From Candidatus Poseidoniia archaeon (GTDB lineage: Archaea; Thermoplasmatota; Poseidoniia; MGIII; CG-Epi1): 15,994 nucleotides of DNA. How positions within the stretch are numbered: position 1 is the first letter of the stretch; every line of letters starts with the position of its first letter. The stretch is from assembly GCA_029941645.1 (NCBI GenBank), contig JAPYSZ010000018.1, positions 1 through 15,994 on the forward strand, given 5' to 3'. Shown here in pieces: positions 7,217 to 14,392 of the stretch. The notes under the pieces were generated by a model. The model worked only from the letters and a program-made list of their open reading frames with translations. It was not told the DNA's origin and did not search any database. A program made the position numbers and the translations under genes.

Positions 7217-10200
7217 GATAAATCCTCCAGTCTAAGTCTAGCAGCAATACCAAGCGATTTCAATTCCTCCAACAACAATTTGAAGGCGTAAGACATCGTA
7301 ACAGGATAAATTGAAGTGTTGTCACCCATTGGTGAAGTTAAAACACCTCTACGATCTAAGTATCCGATATGTCCAGTTTTACTGTCAACATATTGTACAG
7401 TTTTGTCACTTTCATCTAGTAATCTATCTTTAATCACCATCGCAGCCCCATGAGCAATCAAACAATCACGTTCCATTTCTCCGAATCTTAATCCACCCAT
7501 ACGAGCCCTACCTTCGGTAGGCTGTCTCGTAAGAAGCTGTACAGGTCCACGTGACCTAGCATGCAGTTTACCAGAAACCATGTGATGTAACTTCTGATAG
7601 TAGATAACTCCAATGAAAATTTCAGCATCTATGCGGCGTCCAGTTTGTCCATCGTACAATACTTCTCTTCCACTGTGTTTGAAACCATAATCAGCTAGGC
7701 TCTTTCTCAAATCTACTTCTTTTTCTCCAGAGAATGCACTTCCATCAACAGGTCTTCCCTCCATGCTCCCGACTTTTCCTCCAATCATTTCGAGAACATG
7801 AGCTACAGTCATACGTGAAGGAATTGCATGAGGATTGATTATCAGGTCAGGAGTAATTCCTTGCTCCGTGAATGGCATTCCTTCAGGAGGAACCATATGT
7901 CCAATAACTCCTTTCTGACCGTGCCTACTTGCGAATTTATCACCCATTTCAGGAACTCTTTGGTCTCGGACTCTGATTCTAGCTATTCTCGAACCATTTT
8001 CAGTTTCAGATAGCATAACGGAATCAACAACTCCCTTTTCTCCATGCCTTACAGTTAATGATGATTCTCTAACTTTTTGAGGACTTAGGAAATCAGTTGG
8101 CTCTGATAAGAACCTAGGTGGGCTAGTTTTACCAATTAGAACTTCTTTTCCGTGTAAATCTATTTCAGGATAAATTAATCCATCTTCTTCAAGATAGAAA
8201 TAAGCTTCTTCAGAACGAGCACCTCTTACTTCAGGTCCAGGTATTACGAAACGATCTTCTTGTCCTCCAGGATACCTTCTTTCTTCAGACATATACGTTC
8301 TTACGAATGTAGATCTACCAAGACCTCGGTCAATAGACCCTCTATTGAATATTAGAGCATCTTCCATATTATATCCATGATAAGACATAACGGCAACCAC
8401 CATATTTTGACCAGCAGGCCTTTTTCTCAAAGTATTATATTTCATTGCTTCAGTTTGAACCATAGGTCTTTGTGCATAATGCAATAGATGTCCTCGCGTA
8501 TCTGGCCTGAGACGATAATTGGCTTGTCCCATTCCTAAGGATTGTTTTGACATACCGGCACCCATAGTACATCTAGGTGATGAATTGTGTTCAGGGAACG
8601 GTACGTTAGAAGTCGCAACACCTAAAATTACCATAGGATCAACTTCCATATGGGTATAATGATGCGTTTTTTTGTTAGTTTTCAAAGCATCTTTATCTAA
8701 AGCTATTAAACAATTTTCTTCTTCTTCAGCGTCAATATATTCAATAACTCCTTTCTTAATCAAATCTTCCCAAACATATTTGCCTTCAATAAGATTTTCA
8801 ACATCACGATTCTTCAAAGCGATCCTATTGTTTCGATTAACAACAACTAAAGGTCGCCTAATTCTTCCAGGATCACTATTGATAATCACATCATTTAGCG
8901 AGTCATCATATCGAATATTAACAACATCACTAATAAGATTCTTTTTTCTTCTTTGACGAACTTCAGCTACTAAATCTTCAGGAGCATTGTGTATGCCAAT
9001 TAAATCTCCATTAAAGTAAACCTTTCCGTCTTCAGAACCACCTTCTTCAATGGGCTTAATGTCTAAATCCTCTAAAGTTTGAAGCACAATCTCATTCGGT
9101 ACATTTTCAGAAACATCCACCATAAGGGCTAAATTCTTGACTAGCCCACAATTTTGACCTTCTGGAGTTTCATTTGGACATAATCTTCCAAATTGAGTAG
9201 GGTGTAAATCACGCGCCTCGAAGTGTGGCTGAGATCTTGTAAGAGGAGAGATAACTCTTCTAAGGTGAGAAAGTGTGGCCATGTTACAAGTTCTATCTAA
9301 CAATTGAGAAACTCCAGCCCTTCCACCAGTCCAATTACCCGTAGCCATTGCGTGCATAATTTTATTCGTCAGAACGTCTCTTCTAACTGCATGATGAACT
9401 CTATTCTCCTTTCTTTTCGAATATGAACGTTCCATTTGGTATTTCATATCATTGAGCAATGCTTGAAGTCCAGAACGGAATAGTTCTTCCATTAAATTTC
9501 CAGCTAGTTTCAATCTCTTGTTAGCATAATGATCTTTGTCATCAGGCTTTCTTTCACCTCTATTTAATTCTAAAACTTCACGGGCCATACGACCTAGGAA
9601 TACTGCTTTTTTTGATCTTGATTCAAAATTAGTATTTAGATGCGGAAGGAGCGTATTATCCAAAATGTAGTTAATTCTCTTTCTTCGATATTCTTTTGAT
9701 TGTCCAGCAGCAAATCTTCGTTCCAAATATTCGAGTGCTTCTTGAGTAGTGTAGATTCCTTCAGTATTGTGTACTTCTTCAATATTCGCCAAAACTAAGT
9801 TTTGCATTTCGCTCTTATTTCCAGGATTTATATTACTCATAATTTCATCCGCAGATTCCATACCTAATGCCATCATCAAGACTGCAAGAGGCACTTGACC
9901 TGAAGCTACAGGTATTGAAACGTTAAGAATTCCATCCTTTTTCTTTTCCACAACAGTAAGCGCTCTAAAACCTTCTCTCTGTGAAAAAACTTTAGCCAAT
10001 TCAGTTTGTCTTTGGTAACGCTGTTCACTTTCAACCATAACTCTGTTTGGGGCTAAATCTTCAAGACAAACAAGTACTCTTTCAGTACCATTTACAATAA
10101 AATATCCACCAGGATCTTCAGGATCCTCTGATTTTGATTTGAGACCATTCTTGTATTCTTCGTCGCTTGAGTTTTCACCAGTCAAATAATTCCGGTGTAA

Positions 10201-10641
10201 ATTACATAGAATAGATTTAACCATAACTGGCATATTTCCAACTTCTTCTTCAACTTCTTCAATTTCAATGCCCTCTTCAATTATTGTAAAATTAAGAAAA
10301 ATTGGAGCTGAATAGGTCATATTACGCAATCGAGCCATCATAGGTATGGATTCAGTTTGTGAACCATTAGCTTCATAGACCATAGGTCTTCCAATCCGAA
10401 TTTTGCCTAGATTTACAACAACATCTAAATCACCTAATTCTAACCTAATTGCACCTCTTAGAGATTCATCTGCCCCGACTGAAATATTGTCAACAACTCT
10501 CTGCATCCAAGGAGCTGCATTTTTCTCATGAGGTAAAAAATCATTGAATGAACCTAATTGATGATTTACCAGTGCCGCACTTGGACCTGAAATACTTCTA
10601 CTCTTGAAAAATGATTTGATTAATTGTCTATTGCTGTTCAT
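7213..10641 (-). CDS. rpo2: RNA polymerase subunit Rpo2 (B), unsplit
   Basis: This is the second-largest catalytic subunit of RNA polymerase, 1142 residues in one chain. Landmarks in order: ARLRNMTYSAPI (103-114), GYFIVNGTERVL (179-190), the fork-region block around NMATLSHLRRVISPL (about 450), CPNETPEGQNCGLVKNL (about 483-500), YNMEDALIFNRGS (about 755), EMGDKFASRHGQKGVIGH (about 897-914), and RQPTEGRARMGGLRFGEMER (about 1038-1057). The subunit is split into B' and B'' in many methanogens and halophiles, but not here. The C-terminal zinc module, normally CxxC...CPxH/C in archaeal B subunits, is present in outline (GHIGYLDRR, 1090-1098) but its ligand positions read D1086, T1089 and SPMG (1103-1106): no cysteine remains. 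Start ATG 10641 overlaps the rpo5 stop (ATGA), with GGTGGTGG just upstream. Confidence 0.97.
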   Translation of the reverse strand: MNSNRQLIKSFFKSRSISGPSAALVNHQLGSFNDFLPHEKNAAPWMQRVVDNISVGADESLRGAIRLELGDLDVVVNLGKIRIGRPMVYEANGSQTESIPMMARLRNMTYSAPIFLNFTIIEEGIEIEEVEEEVGNMPVMVKSILCNLHRNYLTGENSSDEEYKNGLKSKSEDPEDPGGYFIVNGTERVLVCLEDLAPNRVMVESEQRYQRQTELAKVFSQREGFRALTVVEKKKDGILNVSIPVASGQVPLAVLMMALGMESADEIMSNINPGNKSEMQNLVLANIEEVHNTEGIYTTQEALEYLERRFAAGQSKEYRRKRINYILDNTLLPHLNTNFESRSKKAVFLGRMAREVLELNRGERKPDDKDHYANKRLKLAGNLMEELFRSGLQALLNDMKYQMERSYSKRKENRVHHAVRRDVLTNKIMHAMATGNWTGGRAGVSQLLDRTCNMATLSHLRRVISPLTRSQPHFEARDLHPTQFGRLCPNETPEGQNCGLVKNLALMVDVSENVPNEIVLQTLEDLDIKPIEEGGSEDGKVYFNGDLIGIHNAPEDLVAEVRQRRKKNLISDVVNIRYDDSLNDVIINSDPGRIRRPLVVVNRNNRIALKNRDVENLIEGKYVWEDLIKKGVIEYIDAEEEENCLIALDKDALKTNKKTHHYTHMEVDPMVILGVATSNVPFPEHNSSPRCTMGAGMSKQSLGMGQANYRLRPDTRGHLLHYAQRPMVQTEAMKYNTLRKRPAGQNMVVAVMSYHGYNMEDALIFNRGSIDRGLGRSTFVRTYMSEERRYPGGQEDRFVIPGPEVRGARSEEAYFYLEEDGLIYPEIDLHGKEVLIGKTSPPRFLSEPTDFLSPQKVRESSLTVRHGEKGVVDSVMLSETENGSRIARIRVRDQRVPEMGDKFASRHGQKGVIGHMVPPEGMPFTEQGITPDLIINPHAIPSRMTVAHVLEMIGGKVGSMEGRPVDGSAFSGEKEVDLRKSLADYGFKHSGREVLYDGQTGRRIDAEIFIGVIYYQKLHHMVSGKLHARSRGPVQLLTRQPTEGRARMGGLRFGEMERDCLIAHGAAMVIKDRLLDESDKTVQYVDSKTGHIGYLDRRGVLTSPMGDNTSIYPVTMSYAFKLLLEELKSLGIAARLRLEDLS
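7224..7228 (-). promoter_or_regulatory. Shine-Dalgarno site of rpo1N
   Basis: GGAGG (minus strand) sits seven bases before the rpo1N ATG, inside the last codons of rpo2 (the Leu-Glu-Asp-Leu-Ser end). With the ATGA overlap it supports translational coupling of the two large subunits. Confidence 0.75.
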
Positions 10642-10883
10642 TCTTCCACCACCACTCTGTAAGCCAAATTTGAACCGGCACTTTCGCTTACTCTATGAAC
10701 TTCTACAACATCTCCAGGTTTTGCTTCTTGATCAAGAGCCTTCAATGCAGGATCTTTGAGTAAAATTTTAGGTAACTGTTCTTTAATTATATTCAAGGGC
10801 TCCAATATACTCTCAATTTCAGAATCCTCAAGTAAAACATGTTTCGGTACGAGCTTGTTTAACCACAATACGTTATCATTCAT
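10638..10883 (-). CDS. rpo5: RNA polymerase subunit Rpo5 (H)
   Basis: This small assembly subunit of archaeal RNA polymerase is homologous to the C-terminal domain of eukaryotic RPB5 and sits at the lower jaw near downstream DNA. The 81 residues match the usual 75-85. Family hallmarks are LVPKHVLLEDSEIESIL (11-27), LPKILLKDPALKAL (37-50) and KPGDVVEVHRVSESAGSNLA (55-74), followed by the closing YRVVVEE (75-81). It is the first protein gene of the polymerase operon; its stop overlaps the rpo2 start (ATGA). A GGAAAGGAT stretch upstream may serve as ribosome-binding site. The gene begins only 27 bases after the tRNA-Lys 3' end, leaving no room for a usual promoter between them. Confidence 0.95.
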   Translation of the reverse strand: MNDNVLWLNKLVPKHVLLEDSEIESILEPLNIIKEQLPKILLKDPALKALDQEAKPGDVVEVHRVSESAGSNLAYRVVVEE

Positions 10884-10910
10884 TTTGGCATCCTTTCCAA
10901 TAAATCATCA

Positions 10911-10987
10911 TGGCGAGCCTGAAGGGATTCGAACCCTTGGCCGTCCGGTTAAAAGCCGGACGCTCTACCTAGCTGAGCTACAGGCCC
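10911..10987 (-). tRNA. tRNA-Lys (anticodon UUU), CCA encoded
   Basis: The minus strand folds into a complete 77-base cloverleaf. The acceptor stem is GGGCCTG/CAGGCTC, with seven pairs including one G-T. The D arm is GCTC/GAGC with loop AGCTAGGTA. The anticodon stem TCCGG/CCGGA carries loop CTTTTAA, giving anticodon TTT for lysine. The T arm is AAGGG/CCCTT with loop TTCGAAT. The discriminator base is G, followed by a genomically encoded CCA (10911-10913). There is no intron. It lies directly upstream of rpo5 on the same strand and is probably transcribed from the TATA element at 11046-11053, perhaps together with the polymerase operon. Confidence 0.97.
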
Positions 10988-11045
10988 TCGTGTCCTCTAA
11001 CCGTTAGTCCGATGATTACTGGAGCTTTTGGCCAGTTAGGTGGTT

Positions 11046-11053
11046 TATTTAAA
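11046..11053 (-). promoter_or_regulatory. Candidate TATA box for tRNA-Lys and the rpo operon
   Basis: On the minus strand the sequence reads TTTAAATA within AGAATTTAAATAAACC, a good archaeal TATA-box match. A start site about 25 bases downstream would fall near 11020, leaving a leader of roughly 30 bases before the tRNA 5' end. No other TATA-like element is seen between it and rpo5, so it may serve the whole arm. Confidence 0.55.
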
Positions 11054-11162
11054 TTCTACTCTCAAAAGGGTGGATTTGATGATTTATTCACGGTAATAGC
11101 CATGCTTAATCTACAAGCTCAGACATTATGAATTGATAATTAGTTTGTCTTATAGCGATTAG

Positions 11163-11170
11163 TATATAAA
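11163..11170 (+). promoter_or_regulatory. Candidate TATA box for the pfk cluster
   Basis: TATATAAA is the best TATA-box match in the window. A start 25 or so bases downstream (around 11193-11197) would give a leader of about 30 bases. No Shine-Dalgarno is present before the pfk ATG. A second, weaker element ATTTTTAA (11197-11204) is 23-30 bases from the ATG and would give a leaderless message instead. Confidence 0.6.
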
Positions 11171-11226
11171 AGGCTTAACCAAAAAAAACCGCAACAATTT
11201 TTAACATCCCTGCTCTTTCGCACACC

Positions 11227-12420
11227 ATGCCAAGAGTAGCGCTATTGACAAGCGGCGGAATTGCACCTTGCCTTTCAGCAGCAGTAGGAGGGTTAATCGA
11301 AAAATACAATGAAATCTCTCCAGATTCTGAAATTATAGGTTATAAACATGGTTACAGAGGGTTGTTACTTGGGGAAAGCGTAACGTTTTCACAAAACGTT
11401 AAAGAGAATTACGAAATATTTTATGATTTTGGAGGTACACCAATTGGTAATAGTCGTGTAAAATTGACTAATGTTGATGATTGTGTAAAAAAAGGATATG
11501 TTTCAGAAGGCCAAGATCCTTTGGATGTTGCAGCAAATCAACTTTTTAAGGATAGAATAGATATACTTCACATAATAGGTGGAGATGATACTAATACTAT
11601 GGCTGCAGCTTTAGCACGGCATCTGGAGAAAAAGGGTACGAAATTGACAGTAGTTGGCTTGCCAAAAACAGTTGATAATGACGTGGTGCCTGTTGAGCAG
11701 ACTTTGGGAGCATGGACTGCCGCTGAACAAGGTGCTATTTTTTTCGAAAACATTGCGAATGAGAATACAACAAGTCGTCGCCAATTAATAATCCATGAAG
11801 TAATGGGTCGTCATTGTGGATGGCTTACAGCATCAACAGCTTACGAATACCGAAAATTATTAGAAAACAGGAAATTTCTTCCGGAATTAAATATTTCCAA
11901 AGAAAGATGGGACGTTCATGCAGTTTATATTCCAGAAACGGTTGTCAATTTTCAAAAAGAATCCCAGAGACTCCGTAAATGTATGAATGAAAATGATTGT
12001 GTAAACATATTTTTGAGCGAAGGAGCTGGAATGGATACAATAGTTCGTGAACTTGAATCCCAAGGACAAGAAGTCCCTCGTGACGCTTTTGGACATGTAC
12101 GTTTAGATGATATTAATCCAGGGCAATGGTTTGCAAAGCAATTTGCGAAAGTATTAGATGCCGATAAAACCTTGATTCAGAAAAGTGGTTACTTTGCCCG
12201 TTCTGCAAAACCTGGTGAGAGAGATCTCGATTTGATTAAGAAATCTGCATTTTTAGCTGCCGAATTTGCATTGCATGGAGAAAGTGGTTTGGTTGGTTTA
12301 GATGATAATAACGATGGTAAACTAGGACTAATCGACTTGCAGTTAATCAAAGGGGGCAAGGAATTCGATACAAATCAATCCTGGTTCCAAAATATGTTAA
12401 TATCAATTGGTCAAAAGTAA
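11227..12420 (+). CDS. Pyrophosphate-type 6-phosphofructokinase
   Basis: This 397-residue group A phosphofructokinase forms fructose 1,6-bisphosphate from fructose 6-phosphate. The phosphate-donor loop reads GGDDTN at 118-123: Asp121 occupies the place where ATP-dependent enzymes have Gly, and it blocks the ATP alpha-phosphate. The catalytic loop is PKTVDND (146-152) with Lys147, the other hallmark of PPi-dependent enzymes; D150 is the expected catalytic base. MGRHCGWL (193-200) and SEGAG (264-268) bind the sugar phosphate. The N-terminal loop is TSGGIAPCLS, with Cys where most members have Gly. Most glycolytic archaea use ADP-dependent or other sugar kinases at this step; a PPi enzyme is known from Thermoproteus. 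PPi-PFK is reversible, so it may also serve gluconeogenesis. It is first in a run with aldolase and PPK2. Donor specificity is inferred from residues only. Confidence 0.88.
   Translation: MPRVALLTSGGIAPCLSAAVGGLIEKYNEISPDSEIIGYKHGYRGLLLGESVTFSQNVKENYEIFYDFGGTPIGNSRVKLTNVDDCVKKGYVSEGQDPLDVAANQLFKDRIDILHIIGGDDTNTMAAALARHLEKKGTKLTVVGLPKTVDNDVVPVEQTLGAWTAAEQGAIFFENIANENTTSRRQLIIHEVMGRHCGWLTASTAYEYRKLLENRKFLPELNISKERWDVHAVYIPETVVNFQKESQRLRKCMNENDCVNIFLSEGAGMDTIVRELESQGQEVPRDAFGHVRLDDINPGQWFAKQFAKVLDADKTLIQKSGYFARSAKPGERDLDLIKKSAFLAAEFALHGESGLVGLDDNNDGKLGLIDLQLIKGGKEFDTNQSWFQNMLISIGQK
11381..11401 (+). repeat. Perfect 9-bp inverted repeat inside pfk
   Basis: TAACGTTTT and AAAACGTTA are separated by CAC, giving a perfect 9-bp hairpin with a three-base loop. 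It covers codons 52-59 of the phosphofructokinase gene, about 155 bases after its start. It may be chance in AT-rich DNA, or an operator or mRNA hairpin. Confidence 0.6.
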
Positions 12421-12457
12421 ACCCTAAATTGTTTTATTCAGGCCGTTTTGTGAGATT

Positions 12458-13471
12458 ATGAACAAAGAAAGTTTAGCTAAAGTGGCTAGTGCAATAGTTG
12501 CATCCGGAAGAGGAATTTTAGCAGCAGATGAGAGCACCCCTACGATGGGGAAAAGATTAGCCTTAATTAATCAGGAAAATACAGAGAAAAATCGCAGAGA
12601 TTTTCGTCAAGCATTATTTGATACGGACGGGATGGAGAATTTTATTTCAGGTGTAATTCTTTTTGAAGAAACGTTGGAACAAAAAGCAGAAGATGGAACA
12701 AGATTATCAGTAATTCTTGAATCAAAAGGAGTTTATCCTGGAATTAAAGTTGACAAGGGCGCTCATCCTATGGATAATTCACCTTCTGAAAAGCTAACGA
12801 AAGGATTGGATGGATTGTATGAGCGGTGTTTAGATTATTACAAATTAGGTGCCCGTTTTGCCAAGTGGCGCGCAGTTATTATTATCGGAGATAGTATTCC
12901 AACAGAAGAGTGTATCCGAGCTAATGCTTCTGCACTTGCTAAATATGCTAAAGCTTGTCAGGATGCAGAATTAGTTCCGATTGTCGAACCTGAAGTTTTG
13001 ATGGATGGAGATCACACAATTGAAACCTGCTATGAAGTATCTGAAAAGAGTTTCAAGGCAGTTTTTGAAGAATTAAATAATGAAGGTGTTTATTTGCCAG
13101 GAATTTTATTGAAACCAAATATGGTAGTTTCAGGTAAAGATTGCCCAGTTCAGGGAGATATGAACACAGTTGCAAAAATGACAGTTAAATGTCTAAAAGC
13201 ATCAGTTCCCGAGGAAGTTCCTGGAATCGTTTTCCTTTCAGGTGGCCAATCTGAAACAGAAGCTACAGAGCACTTGAATGCTATGAATGCAATGGGAGAT
13301 TATCCTTGGTCTTTGAGTTTTTCATATGGCCGTGCACTTCAACAATCAGCATTACATGCTTGGAATGGTAATAATGTCAATCTTGAGACAACCTATGCTA
13401 CTTTTTATCATAGAGCGGAGATGAATTCTAAAGCCTGCAATGGCGAGTATTCTCCAGAATTAGAAATTTAG
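12458..13471 (+). CDS. Fructose-bisphosphate aldolase, classical class I
   Basis: This 337-residue aldolase splits fructose 1,6-bisphosphate into dihydroxyacetone phosphate and glyceraldehyde 3-phosphate through a Schiff base. It belongs to the classical glycolytic class I family of animals, plants and some bacteria. ILAADEST (20-27, Asp24), FAKWRAV (134-140, Lys136), IVEPEV (175-180, Glu177) and the Schiff-base block GILLKPNMV (215-223, Lys219) all match it, as does FLSGGQSE (259-266) for phosphate binding. The C-terminal Tyr of the animal enzymes is missing; the chain ends SPELEI. Archaea usually have the DhnA-type class I enzyme or the bifunctional FBP aldolase/phosphatase, so this type suggests ancient transfer. 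ATG 12458 comes 37 bases after the pfk stop, with no Shine-Dalgarno; an AT-rich TTTTATT (12432-12438) lies 20-26 bases upstream. Sits beside the enzyme for the preceding step. Confidence 0.95.
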   Translation: MNKESLAKVASAIVASGRGILAADESTPTMGKRLALINQENTEKNRRDFRQALFDTDGMENFISGVILFEETLEQKAEDGTRLSVILESKGVYPGIKVDKGAHPMDNSPSEKLTKGLDGLYERCLDYYKLGARFAKWRAVIIIGDSIPTEECIRANASALAKYAKACQDAELVPIVEPEVLMDGDHTIETCYEVSEKSFKAVFEELNNEGVYLPGILLKPNMVVSGKDCPVQGDMNTVAKMTVKCLKASVPEEVPGIVFLSGGQSETEATEHLNAMNAMGDYPWSLSFSYGRALQQSALHAWNGNNVNLETTYATFYHRAEMNSKACNGEYSPELEI

Positions 13472-13480
13472 AATAATAAC

Positions 13481-13488
13481 TATTATAT
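13481..13488 (+). promoter_or_regulatory. Candidate TATA box for PPK2
   Basis: TATTATAT lies 25-32 bases before the GTG start of PPK2 in the 41-base gap after the aldolase gene. That spacing fits transcription starting at or next to the start codon, which agrees with the absence of a Shine-Dalgarno sequence. Read-through from pfk-aldolase is also possible. Confidence 0.4.
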
Positions 13489-13512
13489 TCAGCACTACAG
13501 TGCGAACATTCC

Positions 13513-14391
13513 GTGACTAATTCAAGCAAGGTTAAACTATCTGAAGGTGAAGCCCTAAAAAACAAAGATTCCAAAGCTTCCGATGATAAAGTTCAGATTT
13601 GGATTCCAAAGTCGACTATAAAGTATGAAGAAGAGAAACTCAAATTACAAATCGAACTCTTGAAATTACAAACACATGTTCGAGAAACAGGTAAGCGTAT
13701 AGTATTACTTTTCGAGGGTCGTGATGCTGCAGGCAAAGGCGGTACAATTAAGCGCATTCGAGAGCACCTAAATCCCCGTGGTGCAAGAGTAGTAGCATTG
13801 GAGAAACCTAGCGACAGGCAAAGAACCCAATGGTATTTTCAGCGTTATTCAGATCATTTACCTTCAGCAGGTGAAATTGTAATTTTTGATAGAAGTTGGT
13901 ACAACAGAGCTATGGTTGAACCAGTAATGGGTTTTTGTACAGATGAACAACATAAACGTTTTTTGAAATATGCGCCAGTTTTCGAACGAATGTTGACTAA
14001 AGAAGGAATAATATTAATAAAATTGTATTTCTCAGTTTCAAAGAAAATGCAATTAAAACGATTTGAAAAGAGGGCTCTAGATCCCTTAAAACAGTACAAA
14101 TTATCGCCAGTAGATATGCAAGCACAGGAATTATGGGGTGAGTATAGTATGCGTAAGTTCCAGATGCTTCTTGAGACAAATACAACTTTATCTCCATGGA
14201 CTGTAATAAGATCGGACAATAAGAAAAAAGCGAGAATAAATTGCATGAAATATATACTTTCTAGGTTAGATTACGAAGATAAAATCGCAGACGCTGAGCT
14301 AGAAATAAATCCTAAGATAGTGATAAACGGAATTGATGAGATTAAGCTAATGGAAGGCAACTTATCTAAACCACACAAATTACCTGGTTAA
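13513..14391 (+). CDS. ppk2: Polyphosphate kinase 2, class I-like
   Basis: This 292-residue PPK2-family P-loop enzyme moves phosphate between polyphosphate and nucleotides. The Walker A motif is FEGRDAAGKGG at 67-77 (Lys75), Walker B is IFDRSWYNRA at 124-133 (Asp126), and the lid module is KRFEKRALDPLKQYKLSP at 182-199. The DPLKQ-W/Y-KLSP lid and single-domain layout are typical of class I members, which mainly act on nucleoside diphosphates (ADP to ATP or the reverse). Residues 1-35 are a charged, probably disordered leader before the helical start. The start is GTG 13513: no ATG in this frame comes before Met134, too late to keep the P-loop. No Shine-Dalgarno precedes it. Placed after a PPi-type phosphofructokinase and aldolase, it may tie glycolysis to polyphosphate stores; the direction in the cell cannot be read from sequence. 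Confidence 0.93.
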   Translation: MTNSSKVKLSEGEALKNKDSKASDDKVQIWIPKSTIKYEEEKLKLQIELLKLQTHVRETGKRIVLLFEGRDAAGKGGTIKRIREHLNPRGARVVALEKPSDRQRTQWYFQRYSDHLPSAGEIVIFDRSWYNRAMVEPVMGFCTDEQHKRFLKYAPVFERMLTKEGIILIKLYFSVSKKMQLKRFEKRALDPLKQYKLSPVDMQAQELWGEYSMRKFQMLLETNTTLSPWTVIRSDNKKKARINCMKYILSRLDYEDKIADAELEINPKIVINGIDEIKLMEGNLSKPHKLPG

Positions 14392-14392
14392 A

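Larger units (their letters stand above)
10988..11226. other. Divergent intergenic region between tRNA-rpo and pfk
   Basis: This 239-base non-coding stretch separates the leftward tRNA-RNA polymerase arm from the rightward glycolytic cluster. It contains a TATA-like box in each direction (11046-11053 on the minus strand, 11163-11170 on the plus strand). About 109 bases between the two boxes are AT-rich with no recognisable gene or long repeat, and could hold operators. An A-run (11181-11188) lies just downstream of the pfk TATA box. Confidence 0.7.

Noticed and set aside
10756..11007. An 83-codon plus-strand open frame running across rpo5 and the tRNA (contains GIRTLGRP).
   Set aside because: It is antisense to rpo5 and to tRNA-Lys. 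The GIRTLGRP-like string is the well-known false translation of tRNA complement.
10997..11007. Small palindrome CTAAC-C-GTTAG upstream of the tRNA.
   Set aside because: Five-base arms are expected by chance at this length, and nothing else marks it as a site.
13854..14246. A 130-codon minus-strand open frame inside ppk2.
   Set aside because: It lies opposite well-conserved PPK2 motifs (Walker B and lid) and its protein has no recognisable family features.
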